64,000 nt of DNA from contig JAQFWX010000048.1 of assembly GCA_027605045.1 (NCBI GenBank), positions 124,001 through 188,000 on the forward strand, in the 5' to 3' direction. Below, piece after piece: positions 32,666 to 46,085 of this stretch (the first letter of the stretch is position 1; each line of letters starts with the position of its first letter). Made by a program: the position numbers and the translations under genes. The stretch is from Phallus indusiatus (Eukaryota; Basidiomycota; Agaricomycetes; Phallales; Phallaceae). The notes beneath the pieces were generated by a model. The model saw nothing but the letters and a program-made list of their open reading frames with translations, was not told the origin of the DNA and searched no databases.

Positions 32666-35600
32666 TTACCAATTCATACTACTCCCTTGCAGTACTGGAG
32701 GCGATATAGGAGAATGTTGATTGGCGTTGACACGTTGCGTCATGACACTCTCGCCGGTCATAACAGCAGGAGCTTCATAACCACCTCTAAGCTCATCTTC
32801 CGCGTAGAAGAAACTAGTTCGCCTGTCATCGTGCTGTGTTCCATAAATCCCGTTACTCATGTTAGGATCGCTCAAATTGCTCAATCGCCGATGGGCAGCG
32901 AGTTGCTTGCGTTGCCACGTGCGCAAACCCCACCAGATTCCGAGCAGAGCTGCTATACCCGCTACAGCTGAACAAACACCAATAATCGCGTCTGTTCGCT
33001 TTGTGCTAGACTTCGAAGCTACAGAAGATGCGGAACCGGTTGGATTCGTAGGGGAAGAGTTCTCGGGGTTGGTGACGACGACGAAGGATGAAGGCACAAT
33101 GTGGGTTGCGATTTGTCCTGGCGTACCAGCGACAGAATAAAGCGTACTATGTGGGTTACGTAGCGCATCAGATAATTCGGTAACCGTATCCTGAGGTAGA
33201 TAGATGAGACATTGAGTTGCCAATTCTTCGATGTTGCTATCCCAGTTTGCTGGGATCGCGACCTGAAGGGCATACATTTTCACCGATGTGGCTGGTAAAA
33301 GGAAACATGAAAACTTTTGAGAGGAAAAAAAGAAAGAGAAACGTTAATACTCACGATCTAAACTGAAAGCGGTCACGATCACTTCGGGCATATCGAGGAA
33401 TAGCTCTCCTTGAGCAGCGACTTGGTTGGCGACAAAGTTCCAATTCAATTGTGAATCCATAGTAAGACTAATCAATACTGTTCCGGGGGGAGCGCTGGGG
33501 GCACCTCCTGGAGGGAAGATTCTCTCTGGCAAGTTTGCAGGCAGGGTGGGAACAGGTGGAGGAGCCTGTTGACCACCTTTAGCTGTAGTTGGCTGGACGG
33601 ACGTCATGGAAGAGGTAGCTGCATCCGGATTGTTGTTATTCATAAGTGTACTTATCGCCGACGATGACATAGGAGTATTCAAAACCAGTGAATTAGTTGG
33701 AAGGAACGAAAATTCTGTGTTGCCGGGAATTGAGACGGGAACTACAGTCATAGACGGTGCAGTTGAATTGTCAGAGGTGGCCGAGGGTGCGGTGTTGTTG
33801 CCAATATTTCCATTAGTTGGCAAGATACTTGAGGAGTTTGACGATTGCGACGCGCTAGTGGAGCTGTTTCCTCCGTTGGGAGAGCCTGTGGGGCTAGGAC
33901 TGGTCACTGAAGACAACGGTCCAGATGAAGAAGCAGAGCCAGAGGGTGCGACAGAACCAGAAGGGGCGACAGAAGAGCCAGAGGGTGCAACTGAAGAACC
34001 TGAGGGTGCAACCGAAGAACCTGATGGCGCAACTGAAGAACCTGAAGGTGCGACGGAGGAGCCGGAGGGTGCGGCAGGTCCTGTGGAAGCCGACGCTGGT
34101 GGTGGTGTAGCAACCGATGACCCACTTGACCCAGACGGCGATGGAGAGGGAGTAGCAGGTCCTAGAATACTTGTAAGAACACTGCCTATGCCAAGGCCAC
34201 CGTCACTTGATGCTGATGAGGAACCAGAGCCTGAAGCGCTTGAAGGTGCGGGAGAAGGTGCTGCGGTTGGAGAAGGAGTTGCTGCTGGTGTTGAACTCGG
34301 ACCGCCTAAGAGAGAGGTGACGACACCACCGACACCACCAAGGAGGCCACCATCTGATGAAGAACTGGGAGAAGGAGAGGTGTCAGCAGAAGATGTCGCA
34401 GCGCCTGTGTCAGTTGGGGGAGCATCGTTGCTGCCTGAGCTAGAAAGGATGGGACTAGGACTAGGTGTAGGAGTAGGGGAAGGAGAAGGTGTTGGTGTTG
34501 GGCTTGGACCACCAAGAAGAGAGGTTACGACACCACCGACACCACCGAGAAGACCACCGTCATCTGATGAAGAACTAGACGAAGAAGACGTATCGGATGA
34601 TGAAGACTGGACGCTCGTATCGGTTATGGTGCTTCCAGCACTGCCTGAGCTTGAAGAGCCGGAACTGGTGCTAGAGCTGGAGCTAACTTGGGTTGGAGCA
34701 GAAGAGGAATCCGAAGACGGGGTAGCAGATGAACTACTTCCAGCAACACCTCCCAAAATGGTTGACGCGCCGTTTCCAACACCACCTAAGATAGTACTTG
34801 CGCCATTGCCTACACCTCCAAGGATTGTGCCTATACCACCACCAACACCACCAAGTAAACCTCCACCGTCGTCGGAGGATGAAGGGGCTGGTGAAGATGA
34901 GACCGGTGAAGACGGGGGCGGTGAGGATAAAGCGGGAGACGATGGAGCAGCAGATGGAGAAGAGGGACCATTTCCCGATGCTGTAGGGTCTGTAACAGAT
35001 ATGGAACTGAAGGAAGATGCGGGTGGAGCAATGCCTGGTCCACCATTAGAGGGACTCGCGATGGGATTGACGGAACCGGAAGCTGACGAAATCAACTCGG
35101 ATTGATGTTCCATTCGAGGACTGTTTAAAACACTTACGTTGAGGCGGTGAGGCAACTGAGTTTGAAGGAGAACTGGGAGCGGATGCTGGTGTTGGATCAG
35201 GTGTAGGAGCGGGAGTGGATACCGGCGTCGAGCCTACGATATCAGAAAGGAAAGAGAACGTTGAAAAATCAACTTACTGTCGCCGCCGCCTACAATACTG
35301 TTCACACCACTACCAAGACCATTTCCAGCAGCGCTTACACCGCCACCAAGACCATTTCCAGCGGCACTGACACCATCACCCAATCCACCAGCGACACCAC
35401 TTACAGAACCGCCGAGAGGACCACCAATGACGTGACCAAGACCAGCACCGCCAGAAGAAACAATGCCGCCTAAGCCACTACCAAGGCCATCAACAGCACC
35501 ACCAGCACCGTCTAATAAAATGGAAGAATAAAAAACAAGTTAAGCAAATAGAGCTGTTCAGACCAGAGGGTACACATTACCTCCGAGACTACCAAGAAAA

Positions 35601-35731
35601 TTATCCCTAGAACTATGCTTGGAACGAATCGGGACTAGACGTTTGTGATTATAATGTCTTGGATAAAGTTGGTGACCGGTAGCTGCCGAGACGAAAAGGA
35701 GGAGGAGGGGAAGAAAAGTGCTGAAGATCAT
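32666..35731 (-). CDS. MSB2: MSB2-like signalling mucin, single-pass membrane protein
   Basis: Five exons give about 950 residues. ATG 35731 starts a signal peptide (MIFSTFLPLLLLFVSAATG). Next come a Gly-rich stretch, then a long Ser/Pro/Thr-rich mucin region with SSPAPSSSDDGGGLLGG-type blocks and APSGSSV heptads. A folded membrane-proximal domain follows (LTMDSQLNWNFVANQVA; ALQVAIPANWDSNIEELATQ; LYSVAGTPGQIATHIVPSSF), then a transmembrane helix (IIGVCSAVAGIAALLGIWWG) and a tail of about 85 residues. This order is that of fungal Msb2/Hkr1 mucins, plasma-membrane sensors acting through Cdc42 on MAP-kinase cascades. The third intron uses GTAAGT with an acceptor 56 nt on. A decayed inverted copy is at 8488-10453. 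Confidence 0.7.
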
Positions 35732-37214
35732 TGTGAGAGCGTTTTGGTATTTTTTTAGTTTAGGAAAGGATAATTATGAAAGGAGTGTGGTTTGGAGTGA
35801 ATGTCGGAAAGTGTTTTCTTTGCTACTGTCGGGCCTGCAGATGAAAAAGCGGCGGACAGAGACAGAAAGGACACGGGGAGGACGTTGTACACGATGAAGA
35901 GAGCAAACAGTTTAGAGTAACAAAAAATTCGGACTCCGACCCGGAAAAGGCCAACGCTGACCGCACGTTTCAGAAATATCATCTCACGAAATTAGAAGCG
36001 ACTGGCACTATGCTGGATAAATATAAACTACTGCATATCATCAATCGCATATCCAATCATTTTATCATTCGTCGACACAGTATTTATTTTGTTTCGCCTT
36101 TGGGGTGAAGGCTGGTGAAGGGGCAAAAGAATTCGAGCTGCTCCCCGAAATTTTACAGGCACGGGTAGTCCACGTCCCTGTGAATGACATTATGTCCCCT
36201 CGGTTAATTCGATCGATAATATCCGCCAAGTGAAAACTTAGCGATCAACTAGCAGGACGAACTTCCAAGCCTGAGTAGCACGGTATCGAGGGCAGAGTCA
36301 AGACTCCAAGTTTAAAAATCATCGATATCCGTTTCTTGACTATAAACAGCTCGAGGTATGTATCCTAAAAGAAGTTTGTGTGAAATCCCTTACATACTTA
36401 CTGTCTTCAGCGTGAAAGGCCTGAAGGCCTGACGGCCAGACACCTCCAGCTCCAGACTCAAGCTACTCAAGCCTGGCGCCAACCCTTTGTCTTGTCGAAG
36501 GTCTTTATTAGGTCAGCGGCGTTGTTTACCTGAGCTCAAACCGGTTTTGCTCGTACGTAAAAACCTTTCGAGGAAGATCGATTGTTCTGAAGATGACAAA
36601 ACAATAACGAGTAGATTATGGAAATATGTATATGGATGATGGATATCGAATCGCCGCGATTTCAAGAACTTGGTGATATGGCGGTGAGCAAGTTATCTTC
36701 TAGATGCTGCCCAAGAGACTTTGCATGAATTTTCTTTTCCAAAAATTCTATTAACATCTAGAGGCATGAGGAGAGAACAAAGGGTCTCCCTCAGGCTGCT
36801 TGGGCAAAGACATCATTTTCAGAATCCCGCAGCCAATGCTCAATCGTCCATATATGCGATTCACGACACCAAAAATAAACGAGATATTTCCAACGCTTTT
36901 GTTTGTCTGCAACGATTATTGGGCGACTTTGGATGCCGATGTTAATACGCGCTGACTCTTGAGAAAAGCAGCTTACTCTTCAAGCACTCCGAGATCCGCC
37001 GATTACAGAGCAACATACAGTATATTTTTTTTATTCGTTTGTCTACACAAACTCAGCGACACCCCAAAATCATGGTCTCAAGCTTCAAGCTCGTGTTCAC
37101 TTACTCTACCTTGCACCCATCGACGACGAAAAAGAATCCGGGACAAATATCTCAGCGGCAACGACTTAATAACTTTCAATCAAGTTATCTAAGTTAATCG
37201 CACACGAATGTGTT
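35732..37214. other. Intergenic, no gene recognised
   Basis: Upstream region of the MSB2-like gene and downstream region of the divergent DUF6533 gene. It includes the inverted motif GGCCTGAAGGCCTGACGGCC at about 36418. The short ORFs have no recognisable domain or splice context. Confidence 0.4.
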
Positions 37215-38928
37215 CTAATCCTCGGCGGCTTGGATGGCTGCAGTAACTCCATGATCATGGTCTGAGGTTTCTTCCTCCTCCGAGTTGCTGCCATCTTCAG
37301 GCGTGGCCATTTCCACAAGGAATGATTGGTGCATATGCTGAACAACGTTCGAGAATCGAAGTGGTGGTAACGTCATTTGACTGGTTTCGATTCTGGCCGA
37401 ATTGAGGCAACGAAGATCAAGAGTGAAATCGGCGACTAGGACTGCTGACAGACTTGTGATAAATAAATTAGCGGCAGGACGGTATAAGCCGATAAAATAG
37501 TCTTACGTAGTTTGAAGAAGGTTATAACTTGGCGCAAGGAGAGAATTTGAGGTGGACTGATTGCATTTAGTAATTACTTATGATAAACATGGTACGAGAG
37601 AAAAAGCTTGAATCACATTTCCGAACTAGAGTAAAGCCCAATTTGAAATCGGAATATATTATCATTACACAGCCAAACTCACCCGTGTGATTAACGCATT
37701 AGCACCACCAATGGTAACAACAAAGCTTGTGAAACCATAATGGACATTGATCATTAGATGTTGGACATGGGAATTGTCAAAGAGTGCCTACCAGCATCGC
37801 ATTATACCTGCAAATTTTTTAGAAAGTTTGGTACTAGAACTCACTCAAACTTACTTTGCCTAAGAAGAACGGAGATGAGACTACTGCCGTTCTGAATCCC
37901 CATGTTGCGTTTTAGTCTCCATATCCCCCAGATCTTCCACATGCAGACACAAAAGATAAGTACATCAGAGGAAATGGTGATGATATCTTCGATAAGATCA
38001 ACTAGGTTTGGATTGATTATTTAAAGCACACGCGAATTTGGAATGAACCATACTGGTGATACTGGTTTCATTACTGAGTGTGCTGTAAAGACAAGAACCT
38101 CGTTGATGCATGATGAATTTGAAAATTCTGCATAAATCACAAACCTTGAAAAGCATCCAGGAAATGCTATTGCGACTTCGAGATAAATGATGAGCTGATA
38201 GTTTTAAACTTTATCATTTTATAATTCTCACTATACAAACTCAAAATGAGGTTGGTACAAAGTCCAAAGGTTAAAACTGAAGCGACGGTTCTACTTCCTT
38301 GGCATATTGAACATGCTCGTATGATTAATAGGCCTAAGGTTTTGACTGTCACATGAGTGCTTTCGGAAAGAACTAATGATCAAACACACCTTCAACGCCA
38401 ATGTATGGCAACCAAAACAAAACAGTGTTTAATATATCGGCCAGTATATTACAAGATCTTTGAATGTCTGTTATTTCTGTCAATTGTAGGTACGGTCAAG
38501 GATATTTACCTTCCCAGCTTCCGATACGACAACTATGAGAACAACTGTCAAAGTCTAAGCAAATTCAACTCACAGGAATGAAATTTAGTCCAAGGTTAAG
38601 TCCTTGCGAAATCAAGTACCCATATCTTGTGAAAATGTACAATAATGTAAGGGGACTGAATGGTTTGGACCATATAAACTCAATTTCTCGGGAGAATATC
38701 ATCAAAGTAGCATAGAAGAGGAGTGCTGAACGCTTGGTTAAATCCTTCTTTCTGAAGTGTAGGGTTGCTCACTTGTTGCACTGAAGTTAGAAAAGGTATA
38801 GATGTAGCTAGTCCCATAGTCAGGCAAGGGTAATAGTGAGGATAAAATATAATTGTCAGTGATGACACTCACCCCGCATAAGCTTCCTGGATGAAAATTG
38901 CGGCTGCCGCATTGTTCGTGTCGTTCAT
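37215..38928 (-). CDS. DUF6533 membrane protein, divergent copy d
   Basis: ATG 38928 gives MNDTNNAAAAIFIQEAYAG, then YIYTF, the DUF6533 core (MIFSREIEFIWSKPFSPLTL), the 8-nt microexon (CTGGGAAG), a transmembrane exon (LLIIRACSICQGSRTV) and a C-terminus with RFSNVVQHMHQSFLVEM and an acidic tail ending in AIQAAED (stop 37215-37217). It is much more diverged from copies a, b, c and e than these are from each other, has no DUG2 neighbour and lacks the conserved upstream block. It may be the ancestral or a separately evolving paralogue. The second-to-third exon junction did not resolve into one frame by eye, so it may be damaged there or spliced otherwise. Confidence 0.55.
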
Positions 38929-40350
38929 GTCACAAGGGGGGTAATTATTATAAGTGATAAGAAGCAATTGATCTTAGCGTTTCGAGTCCGGAATTTAAGT
39001 ATCACCCGTGCTGAAAAAGGTCAGCAAATATGCTTAAGCTCTTATATGCGGCTTGTCAAATCATAATCACAGGTCAGGGGTGAGTCGGAGCTTCATAGTA
39101 TCGCTGCAAATTCAAATTGGGATGGTCTTTATTGGGGGAGTCATGTAGATACTGTTGAATCAAGGTGGTGTCGTGACGCGAATACAAATACCTCCCAGTT
39201 AGAAAAAACTTTGTCATCATGATCATGATCCACGCGATGATCAGATGAGCATTGTTTTTTGTAAATCGCATCACTGTGGCGGACGTAGATTTTGTATCAC
39301 CGGCCACTCCTCACTTGAGTGACAGTCTGCATTAGCTTCAATGCGAGTGTGGCACGGTCCTACATTCATTCTAATTTTGTTATCATGCACGTACCTAGCC
39401 CCACTTTCTTTGATACGTCACAATATCACTTGAGCGATATTTCCTTAACGACGGGTATGGGATTCGTCAACACTCGCTGCAGCTGGCAGCTTCAACTCAA
39501 GCACTAAGTATCCGCGAAATTAAACTCAAGTTTTCCCCTAATGTCATGTTGACGAAACTGAGATTTTCTTGAGATTGGAGTGTATGCAAGTCCATTTATG
39601 ATAAATACGGGTTGGACTACATCGACGAGGGTTTTACGGTTCTTGAGATGTTATTCTCTATCATTATTAACAGAGGGTACACAATCAAAGCATCAATTGA
39701 AAATCGATTTCCCGAGACCAACCATCAACGAATACACCATTCGCAGGGTGTCCTGACCCTACCAAGTACAATCTCAATCGGAAAATCGTACATCCAAAGA
39801 AGCAACAAACACAAACATCATAACTTTCCAAACTCTAATAGGTAAAGGCACCCTAGAACATCTCAAGTTGAAACTATGTTCTGATCTGCTGATATCCGAC
39901 TCGGAGTAGTGTCTCCATCGAAACAGCTTCAGATGTGGAACGAAAGGATTCCTCTCACGCTGATTTGCGTTTTTCTGTGCGACGGTCATTGACATATGAA
40001 TTCACCATTTGTTTCAAGATATCGCTTATGCTTTCTGTTCGATATAATGAAGCTACTAGTAGTATCTCATGGAACCAGGTGCCGAACATGTCAATGCCCA
40101 TGACCATGGAAACGACAGGAAGGAGTCCTGTATTGGCCTGGCTTAACAAAAGATTTCCAGAACCACATTTCGTTATAAATAGCCAAATACAAACGAAGTT
40201 GCCTGAGATAGTTTATTTGATCGAGCCTGCTTACAAGTAATTGGAAGATAGACATCACGATGAGATTATAAGGTTGACATAATCATAGAGTTTCATACTC
40301 ATAACGTATGACATACAGACGACTATGAAAGAAACTTAAATGAAGCCAAT
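38929..40350. other. Intergenic, no gene recognised
   Basis: Several short ORFs on both strands (for example 39935-40240 plus) have no family match I recognise, no clear intron structure and overlap one another. Nothing further can be supported. Confidence 0.35.
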
Positions 40351-41085
40351 CTAGACAACACGAATGAATATCTAAGCCCTCAAAAAAACAAATTAGAGCA
40401 GTACCTTGTTTGCGACGTCCAGTGCTTCATGATCAGCGGTCAACCGCACATACGCCTTTTTCTTGCCATCAGGACTATTTTAATCCATGTTAGACGTGAC
40501 CTTCATTGACTACAATGTTACCTTACCGGATTAAAGTGTTAACCTTCGCCGCCTGTACATCGTATAACTTCTTAACAGCATCTTTGATTTGACGCTTGTT
40601 AGCCTTGATGTCGACAATGAAAACGAGTGTGTTGTGTTCCTCGATCTTCTTCATCGAGCTTTCAGTGTTTAACGGACTAAACGCGACAGTCAGCCAATTG
40701 TCAATTTCGCAGAGGCGACTTCAAACCTGATAATAGTCTGATATTGATCCATTCTTGGCGCATGAGGAATCGATTTTCGAGGGTAACGAGGTTGTCGGGG
40801 CAAGCGTAGGGTCTGAACATGTTTTATAAGCGCATGAATCTCCCATATTGACAATCTCATACCTTGGGACGATGGAAGGTGACGGAAGTGCGGACTTTGC
40901 GGGAGGCATGCGAATGGGCACCCTGGAGAGCGGCCTTTTTAGCGTTCTTGGCCTTAGCAGCGGCCGAGGAGGGGGCGGGTTTAGTAGCGGCTGTGGGCAA
41001 TCCTGATCAAAGACCGTGTGGTAAAAAAGTAGTTCCACAAAAACATACCCTTCTTGCCCTTTCCTGTTGCTTTTGGTGTCGACAT
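40351..41085 (-). CDS. RPL25: 60S ribosomal protein uL23 (L23a/L25)
   Basis: Start ATG 41085 ([13 protein letters not shown]), then a basic Ala/Lys-rich N-terminus ([20 protein letters not shown]), [40 protein letters not shown] and [20 protein letters not shown], typical of eukaryotic uL23. The core continues [20 protein letters not shown] and EALDVANK. uL23 sits at the polypeptide exit tunnel and docks SRP and nascent-chain factors. Five introns of about 32-60 nt are inferred, including one after the first 13 codons. The last junction gives IFIRVV instead of the usual IGFI end, so the final exon is the least certain part. The gene reads as intact. Confidence 0.88.
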
Positions 41086-41656
41086 GATATTATTATATGA
41101 TCTGGTGAGATAGAAAGAAAACAAGTCAGCTATCTTTTTCTATAGTGTGATTTTCAGATATTGTCATCCAGAGGTGCAGCAAGGCATCCATCATTGGAGT
41201 TGATCCCAACCAGCAAAATTTAGCCAAAATCATTCTCCACGGCTCTTTGAGATTCTTTGAAGTGACAAATGGACAATTCTTACTTTGAGGGACGTGCTCA
41301 ACGTCGAGTTTTGCTGGGAGACGGCTTGAAGATACACTTTTCCTAGAATAGGCGCCTGTAGTAGGTAAGCACAATCGCCACTGGGCGCCTCGTTCTTGGG
41401 ACGCTTTTTTTTTTCCTGCATACCTTTATCAAGACAATTCTTCCCAAATTTCTTTTCGACAACGATACGTCAAGCGTATTTAAGAAGCGCCTTCATCCAT
41501 TGGGCCGACGGAGATACCGGATTTTACTGTACACTGTTTGAGAGACTGGCGATAACATACGAACGGTGTGAGTCTGAGTCCTCTCAAATTCGTGGCTCTC
41601 GTCGACTTTTCTAATCGTACGGATTTCAGAGTTAGACAATATTTTTTAAATTATAT
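41086..41656. other. Intergenic, no gene recognised
   Basis: Short minus-strand ORFs at 41126-41421 (MQEKKKRPKNEAPSGDCA and others) are open but not recognised. Confidence 0.3.
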
Positions 41657-42767
41657 CTACAGTATATATATGGACCATGTCAAGTAACCCGTCGTCTTCG
41701 ACAGCGCGTAATATACTTCTTCTATATCGGCTGGCAAAGGTCTAAACTCGGTGTAATACTTTGCTACGGACTTGGGCAAAAGCTCCACCCACATCTTCTC
41801 CCAACTTTCAGGCGAGTGGAGATAATGGTCCACATTTTGTGTATGACAGTTCCGTTCGGGGATTGAACCACCTTGCCTACCGCAGATGATGCTTCCCGGT
41901 TCCAGTTTAATCAGTTTCAGCAGACGTTTTGCGAGCTCTATCTGGCGCTCTAAGGAGAAGAGGTGGAAGACTTGTTGGATGAAGACAACGGACACTTGTC
42001 CTCTTAACGGCTGGAGGTTGACCAGCGTCTCTAAGTCCGGTATCTTATTGGAGTCGTCCATGGTCGCATCCAATGACAAAACCTCGTTGTCGAAGATGTC
42101 GCCTTCTATGAATTTCGCAGGAAAGCTGATTGCATTCGAGCGGAACAGTGCATGACCTGCCTCCCACAAGCCTACGCGCGTTCGTTAGGACGACATCATC
42201 TAAACGTTCTAGTACCCATTGCTTACCGCCGAGGATGTCAATTGCGACTATATCTGTTGCTGGGTAACCGTCGTGAACGAATTGACGAAGCTCTGTTCCC
42301 ACTTAAAAGCGAGTCAGAGCATGCGTATAAAGTTAGATACTCGTGCAACTGACAGCCAGCCCCAACGTCCAATAGAACGTGTCTCTTGCGATGTCTCCCG
42401 AGGCTCTTAATCTGTTCATATAATGGCAAGTCCGTCGGCGGAAACCTATATATATGGGTCGGTCATTAAGTTAAGCACATGACATGACGTCTCGATACTT
42501 GCTTCAGATGCGTGAACATCGAGATGCAAGGATATGGAAATCGCTGAACGTAGGGGAAACATCGAACATTAGTCTCGCCGTAGGCAATTTTCTCGGCGGA
42601 AACACACGTACAGCGAATGCGTCTTGAGACATCTCAATCAAATGCTTCTTCAGATCCTCATCATCTGCAAGTCCTGTATTCATTTTGAACATTTCAATCA
42701 TGTCCGGGTGAACAGAATAAAGCTGGGTATGGAATGGAGCTCTATATTTCGGTGCTTTGTTTGACAT
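41657..42767 (-). CDS. SAM-dependent methyltransferase, LaeA/AusD-like
   Basis: ATG 42767 (MSNKAPKYRAPFHTQLYSVH) leads through ARFPYPCISMFTHLK, PPTDLPLYEQIKSLGRHRKR, then the Rossmann glycine motif HVLLDVGAGLGTELRQFVHD, an acidic loop (DIVAIDILGG), FIEGDIFDN and VFIQQVFHLFSLERQIELAK. It ends GRQGGSIPERNCH and YLTWSIYIL. This order fits the class I methyltransferases of basidiomycete secondary metabolism (AusD/LaeA-like). The substrate is unknown and no terpene or polyketide gene is nearby. Four introns are inferred; the second uses a GC donor (GCAAGT) at 42502, because the nearby GT donor leads to a stop. Roughly 285 residues. Confidence 0.8.
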
Positions 42768-45700
42768 AGTTCTTGCTCGGGGGAAAATGACCAAAAGTGC
42801 CCTTCGCAACCGTCCATATATATGTACATCAGAGCATATCAATTACGGGTGCGGGGGGAAACTCCGGTTAGCTCGCGCCTTGCCTTTCAAGATTTTTCGT
42901 TAGAAGGGACTAAACCAATTTACCGGTTGCTTACCATTGCAAATTGCACCTCTTGATCACGATCCGCAACTGAACGCGTTACATACGGTTGGTCCTGGCA
43001 TTCATTGCCGTCTGGTCGCCGGATCGGGCCCCAGATGATAATCACGTTCTTAGCCTCGTTTTCGGAGTCTAGCTATTACGCTAAACATAATTTTTGATTT
43101 TTTTCACCACATCTTAACACGCTTGTCAACCAGGCTGTGCTTCTGATATTGAATGTTATAGACTCGTCTTCAGCTGTGGTCTTGTGAGCGAGCTTGTTCG
43201 GTAAGCAATCATCTCTGTGGGTTTACTCCGGTTTCCAGCTCTTACTGTGTGTATACGTGTCTGACGCATGACATATATGATAATTAAAATAGGAACAACC
43301 CCACCCCACTACGCCTTCGTTGTCCGGCGGCATCAGCCTTTCGGGTTATCACGCATAATCAAAACCGATCACTTAAATCAAATTTGAAATTATTCCCGTT
43401 TCATGACCATCAATGTTGCAAATTGTTTCTCCCAGTGCAAGCCAAAGCTGTATATAGGCTTGGAATGCCACACAGCGCAGCGCCCGTTATAGCTGGTCCC
43501 ACTTAGATCTTTCGTAATATAACGAAGGAGCATTATTTCAATGACACTTTCTAGCCCTTTCTTATCTTAGACTCATATCGTGTGATAGTTGACGTCACTC
43601 GGAATCTTTATGCTCAGCCTCTAGTCGTTCTTATCTCCGTTTTTCCAGGACTCTGCTTCTGAACGTGTACGTACGCGCGAAAAAGTAAGAAAACAGCTCT
43701 TCCTGGGCGTAATTTTTCATAACTCCCTGGAAACTACGAAGCTATTATATGCTGAAGAAGCAAGAAAAAACTCCGGGACGGCAAAAATCTTCACAGGAGA
43801 TAACGCCTTATAGTAGTACTGGTGCCGTATATAATCTTAAATATGTTACGAGTCGAATCGTAGCGAGATACATATTCAGGTAAGTTTATTAATAAAGATA
43901 CCCTGGCGTTGAAGGCACTCTAACCTGCCTTAAGGCATAGGGGTCTTAAAGAAGAAGGGTTTCCCGGAGTCAAGTATATTAACTATTTGATCTAGCCGCT
44001 GTTTAAGCCAGCGTCTGATTTCCCGCTTATGCGGGAGCATATTGATCGGTGCTAATGACAAAAGTGTCAGCTTGTGCATACTTACTTGTACACGAGGCGT
44101 TTTTTTAGGCCGTATCAACGAGAAGTCACGTCGCCGTTTCCCCAGTTGTTCCAGCCTAAATTGTTAGCTTCCCCGGAAAAAATCGGACATGGACCTCTGT
44201 CAGGCAGGGCTGATGTTGAACATGTCTACGTACACAATAAATTCGCCGCATTCATCGGGGACGGCTTCATTACGTTCAATTAAATCGTTGAAAAAGTCAC
44301 TGATATTTACGTAGGTAGATCAGTTTTGTGAATTGGCTGTTTTTCCTAATTACGTCAACTAACTTGGGATAAGTCTAGATCACTTGTGATATTTGTCAGT
44401 GAGAAGAACGATTGCCCTTCTTTTTAGGAAAGGTTGAGGGACAAAAATTTATCCAGGCCCGCCCCGGGAGTATTGTATCCAAGGGCGTGGTTTTAAGTCT
44501 GAGCCGATGCATCGCGTAATGTGCAATGACGAGAATAAGAACGGTAACGGTAGCCTATTCCTTTACAACGTGAATCAAAGAAGGGAGGTCAGGGCGACAC
44601 ATGCATACAGACACTGGCAGTGATGATGAGAAACGCTGTGGAGTAGTGCAATCTGAAAGTGTCTCCACGTGAAAGGTAAATTTAATTATTACTGACAGGC
44701 GATTGAATATGCAGCCTAATCGAAGCAGATGCAGGGAGATCGAAGCCTACGCCCTAAAATAAATCAGGGAAAGTTTATTTTATGTATGTGACTGAAGCAC
44801 CCTGACATATGTATATGTGATTTGTCGGGAGTTTTTAAAGTTAAGTTGTTATTCTTATTTGTCATGAATGCTCCCAATTGGTATAGTTATCAGTAATTGT
44901 GAAGGAACTCAATGTTCCTCAGTATCCTCCACTATCCTACTTAAGCTATAAAGTTTTTTCAGGGAGTAGTTTCCGAGGTCTCTGGCTTGGCAATGTTAAC
45001 TGGAATCCAAGATATCCTTTTTATTGTGATCAATGAAGATGACTTTCAACGCGAGATCCTCGGTAAGTCGCGTATCCTAAGATTGTCATGTATTCAATGA
45101 TCCCCCCAAGTGCTGCTGCCACTGGGTCGGTTGAGTTAATTCAAAATACATCTATAATCATTATAACCGATTACAGACTTAATCGGTATTTGTATGCGCG
45201 CGATTCTTCTTGTCTTATTTTCAAGTGACAAGCGTTTCAATAGGTATAGTGCCGAAGTAATCAATTACTCACTTCAAAATAACAGAAAGCTTAGAAATGC
45301 CCAGCAGAACCCTTTTGTTATGTTGCGTTATTTGATCTTTATGCCAGTCTTTATGGGGTAATGTACATATAACAAATATTGGGAGTACCCTGCGCGATGA
45401 TGTACGCACATGCGTATCACATTTGTCTAGCTTGAGCTGCTGTGAAACCTTTAATAGGTGATGTGCGGGAAACAACATGTTATTCCGACAACAAATTACT
45501 TCATATCGTTAGATTTCACACAGTAATCAGCGCTTAGCACTGAGAGTAAGTACAGAACTCGACATCTTGATGGTCGTATGGCATTTCTCGGCCCCCAGTG
45601 TTCAACGGTCAACAGTGCCACACGAGCGGCGTGGATACAATTGAAATTTGGTTTTCGTTCATATTTGAGAATATTATTCATGTTTGAAGATTCAGACGCA

Positions 45701-46085
45701 ACGCAATCACCAGGGTAACCATAATTAACACATGAGATCAACTTCAAGTCATCTTAGTTGCCGCAAGTAATCTCGTATGAGGGGAGTATTACTTAAAGCA
45801 ACGGGAAGAGGCTGTAAGTTATATTTTTCACCTCGAAGATATTTCAATCTCATCGGTTTGTATACATTCGGTTTATATTCGCGACTAGCTTTTGTAGAAC
45901 CGCTGAGACGTACACTGCTGGACGTGAACTCAGACTGCGCGGCGGAGAAGCTCGATATATGCGCATTGTCAGTAGTAATTATTTAACAACAAGCTGTGTA
46001 TCATAAAATCAGGGCATTTATAAACTACACAATAGAATAACAATTAAGGTAGAAGGTTGCTAACATAAAGCGCGCGGGTACTAGG
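42768..46085. other. Intergenic, about 3.3 kb, no gene recognised
   Basis: Scattered ORFs of up to 70 codons without domains, splice context or codon pattern of the neighbouring genes. No tRNA or rRNA was recognised. A decayed transposon is possible but not shown. Confidence 0.4.

Noticed and set aside
33606..35105. 499-codon plus-strand ORF opposite the mucin gene
   Set aside because: It is the antisense of the Ser/Pro-rich exon; Glu/Pro/Gly/Val-rich translation is what such codons give on the other strand. The sense strand has signal peptide, introns and transmembrane helix.
39560..39900. Possible very diverged DUG2 fragment (AAAGCATCAATTGAAA shared with 16176)
   Set aside because: Only one short word matches convincingly; the rest does not align and no exon can be read.
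40864..41100. Plus-strand [21 protein letters not shown]
   Set aside because: Antisense of the uL23 gene.
43840..44130. Possible LTR end (TGTTACGAGTCGAATCG...)
   Set aside because: No second copy, no TSD and no clear terminus in the window.
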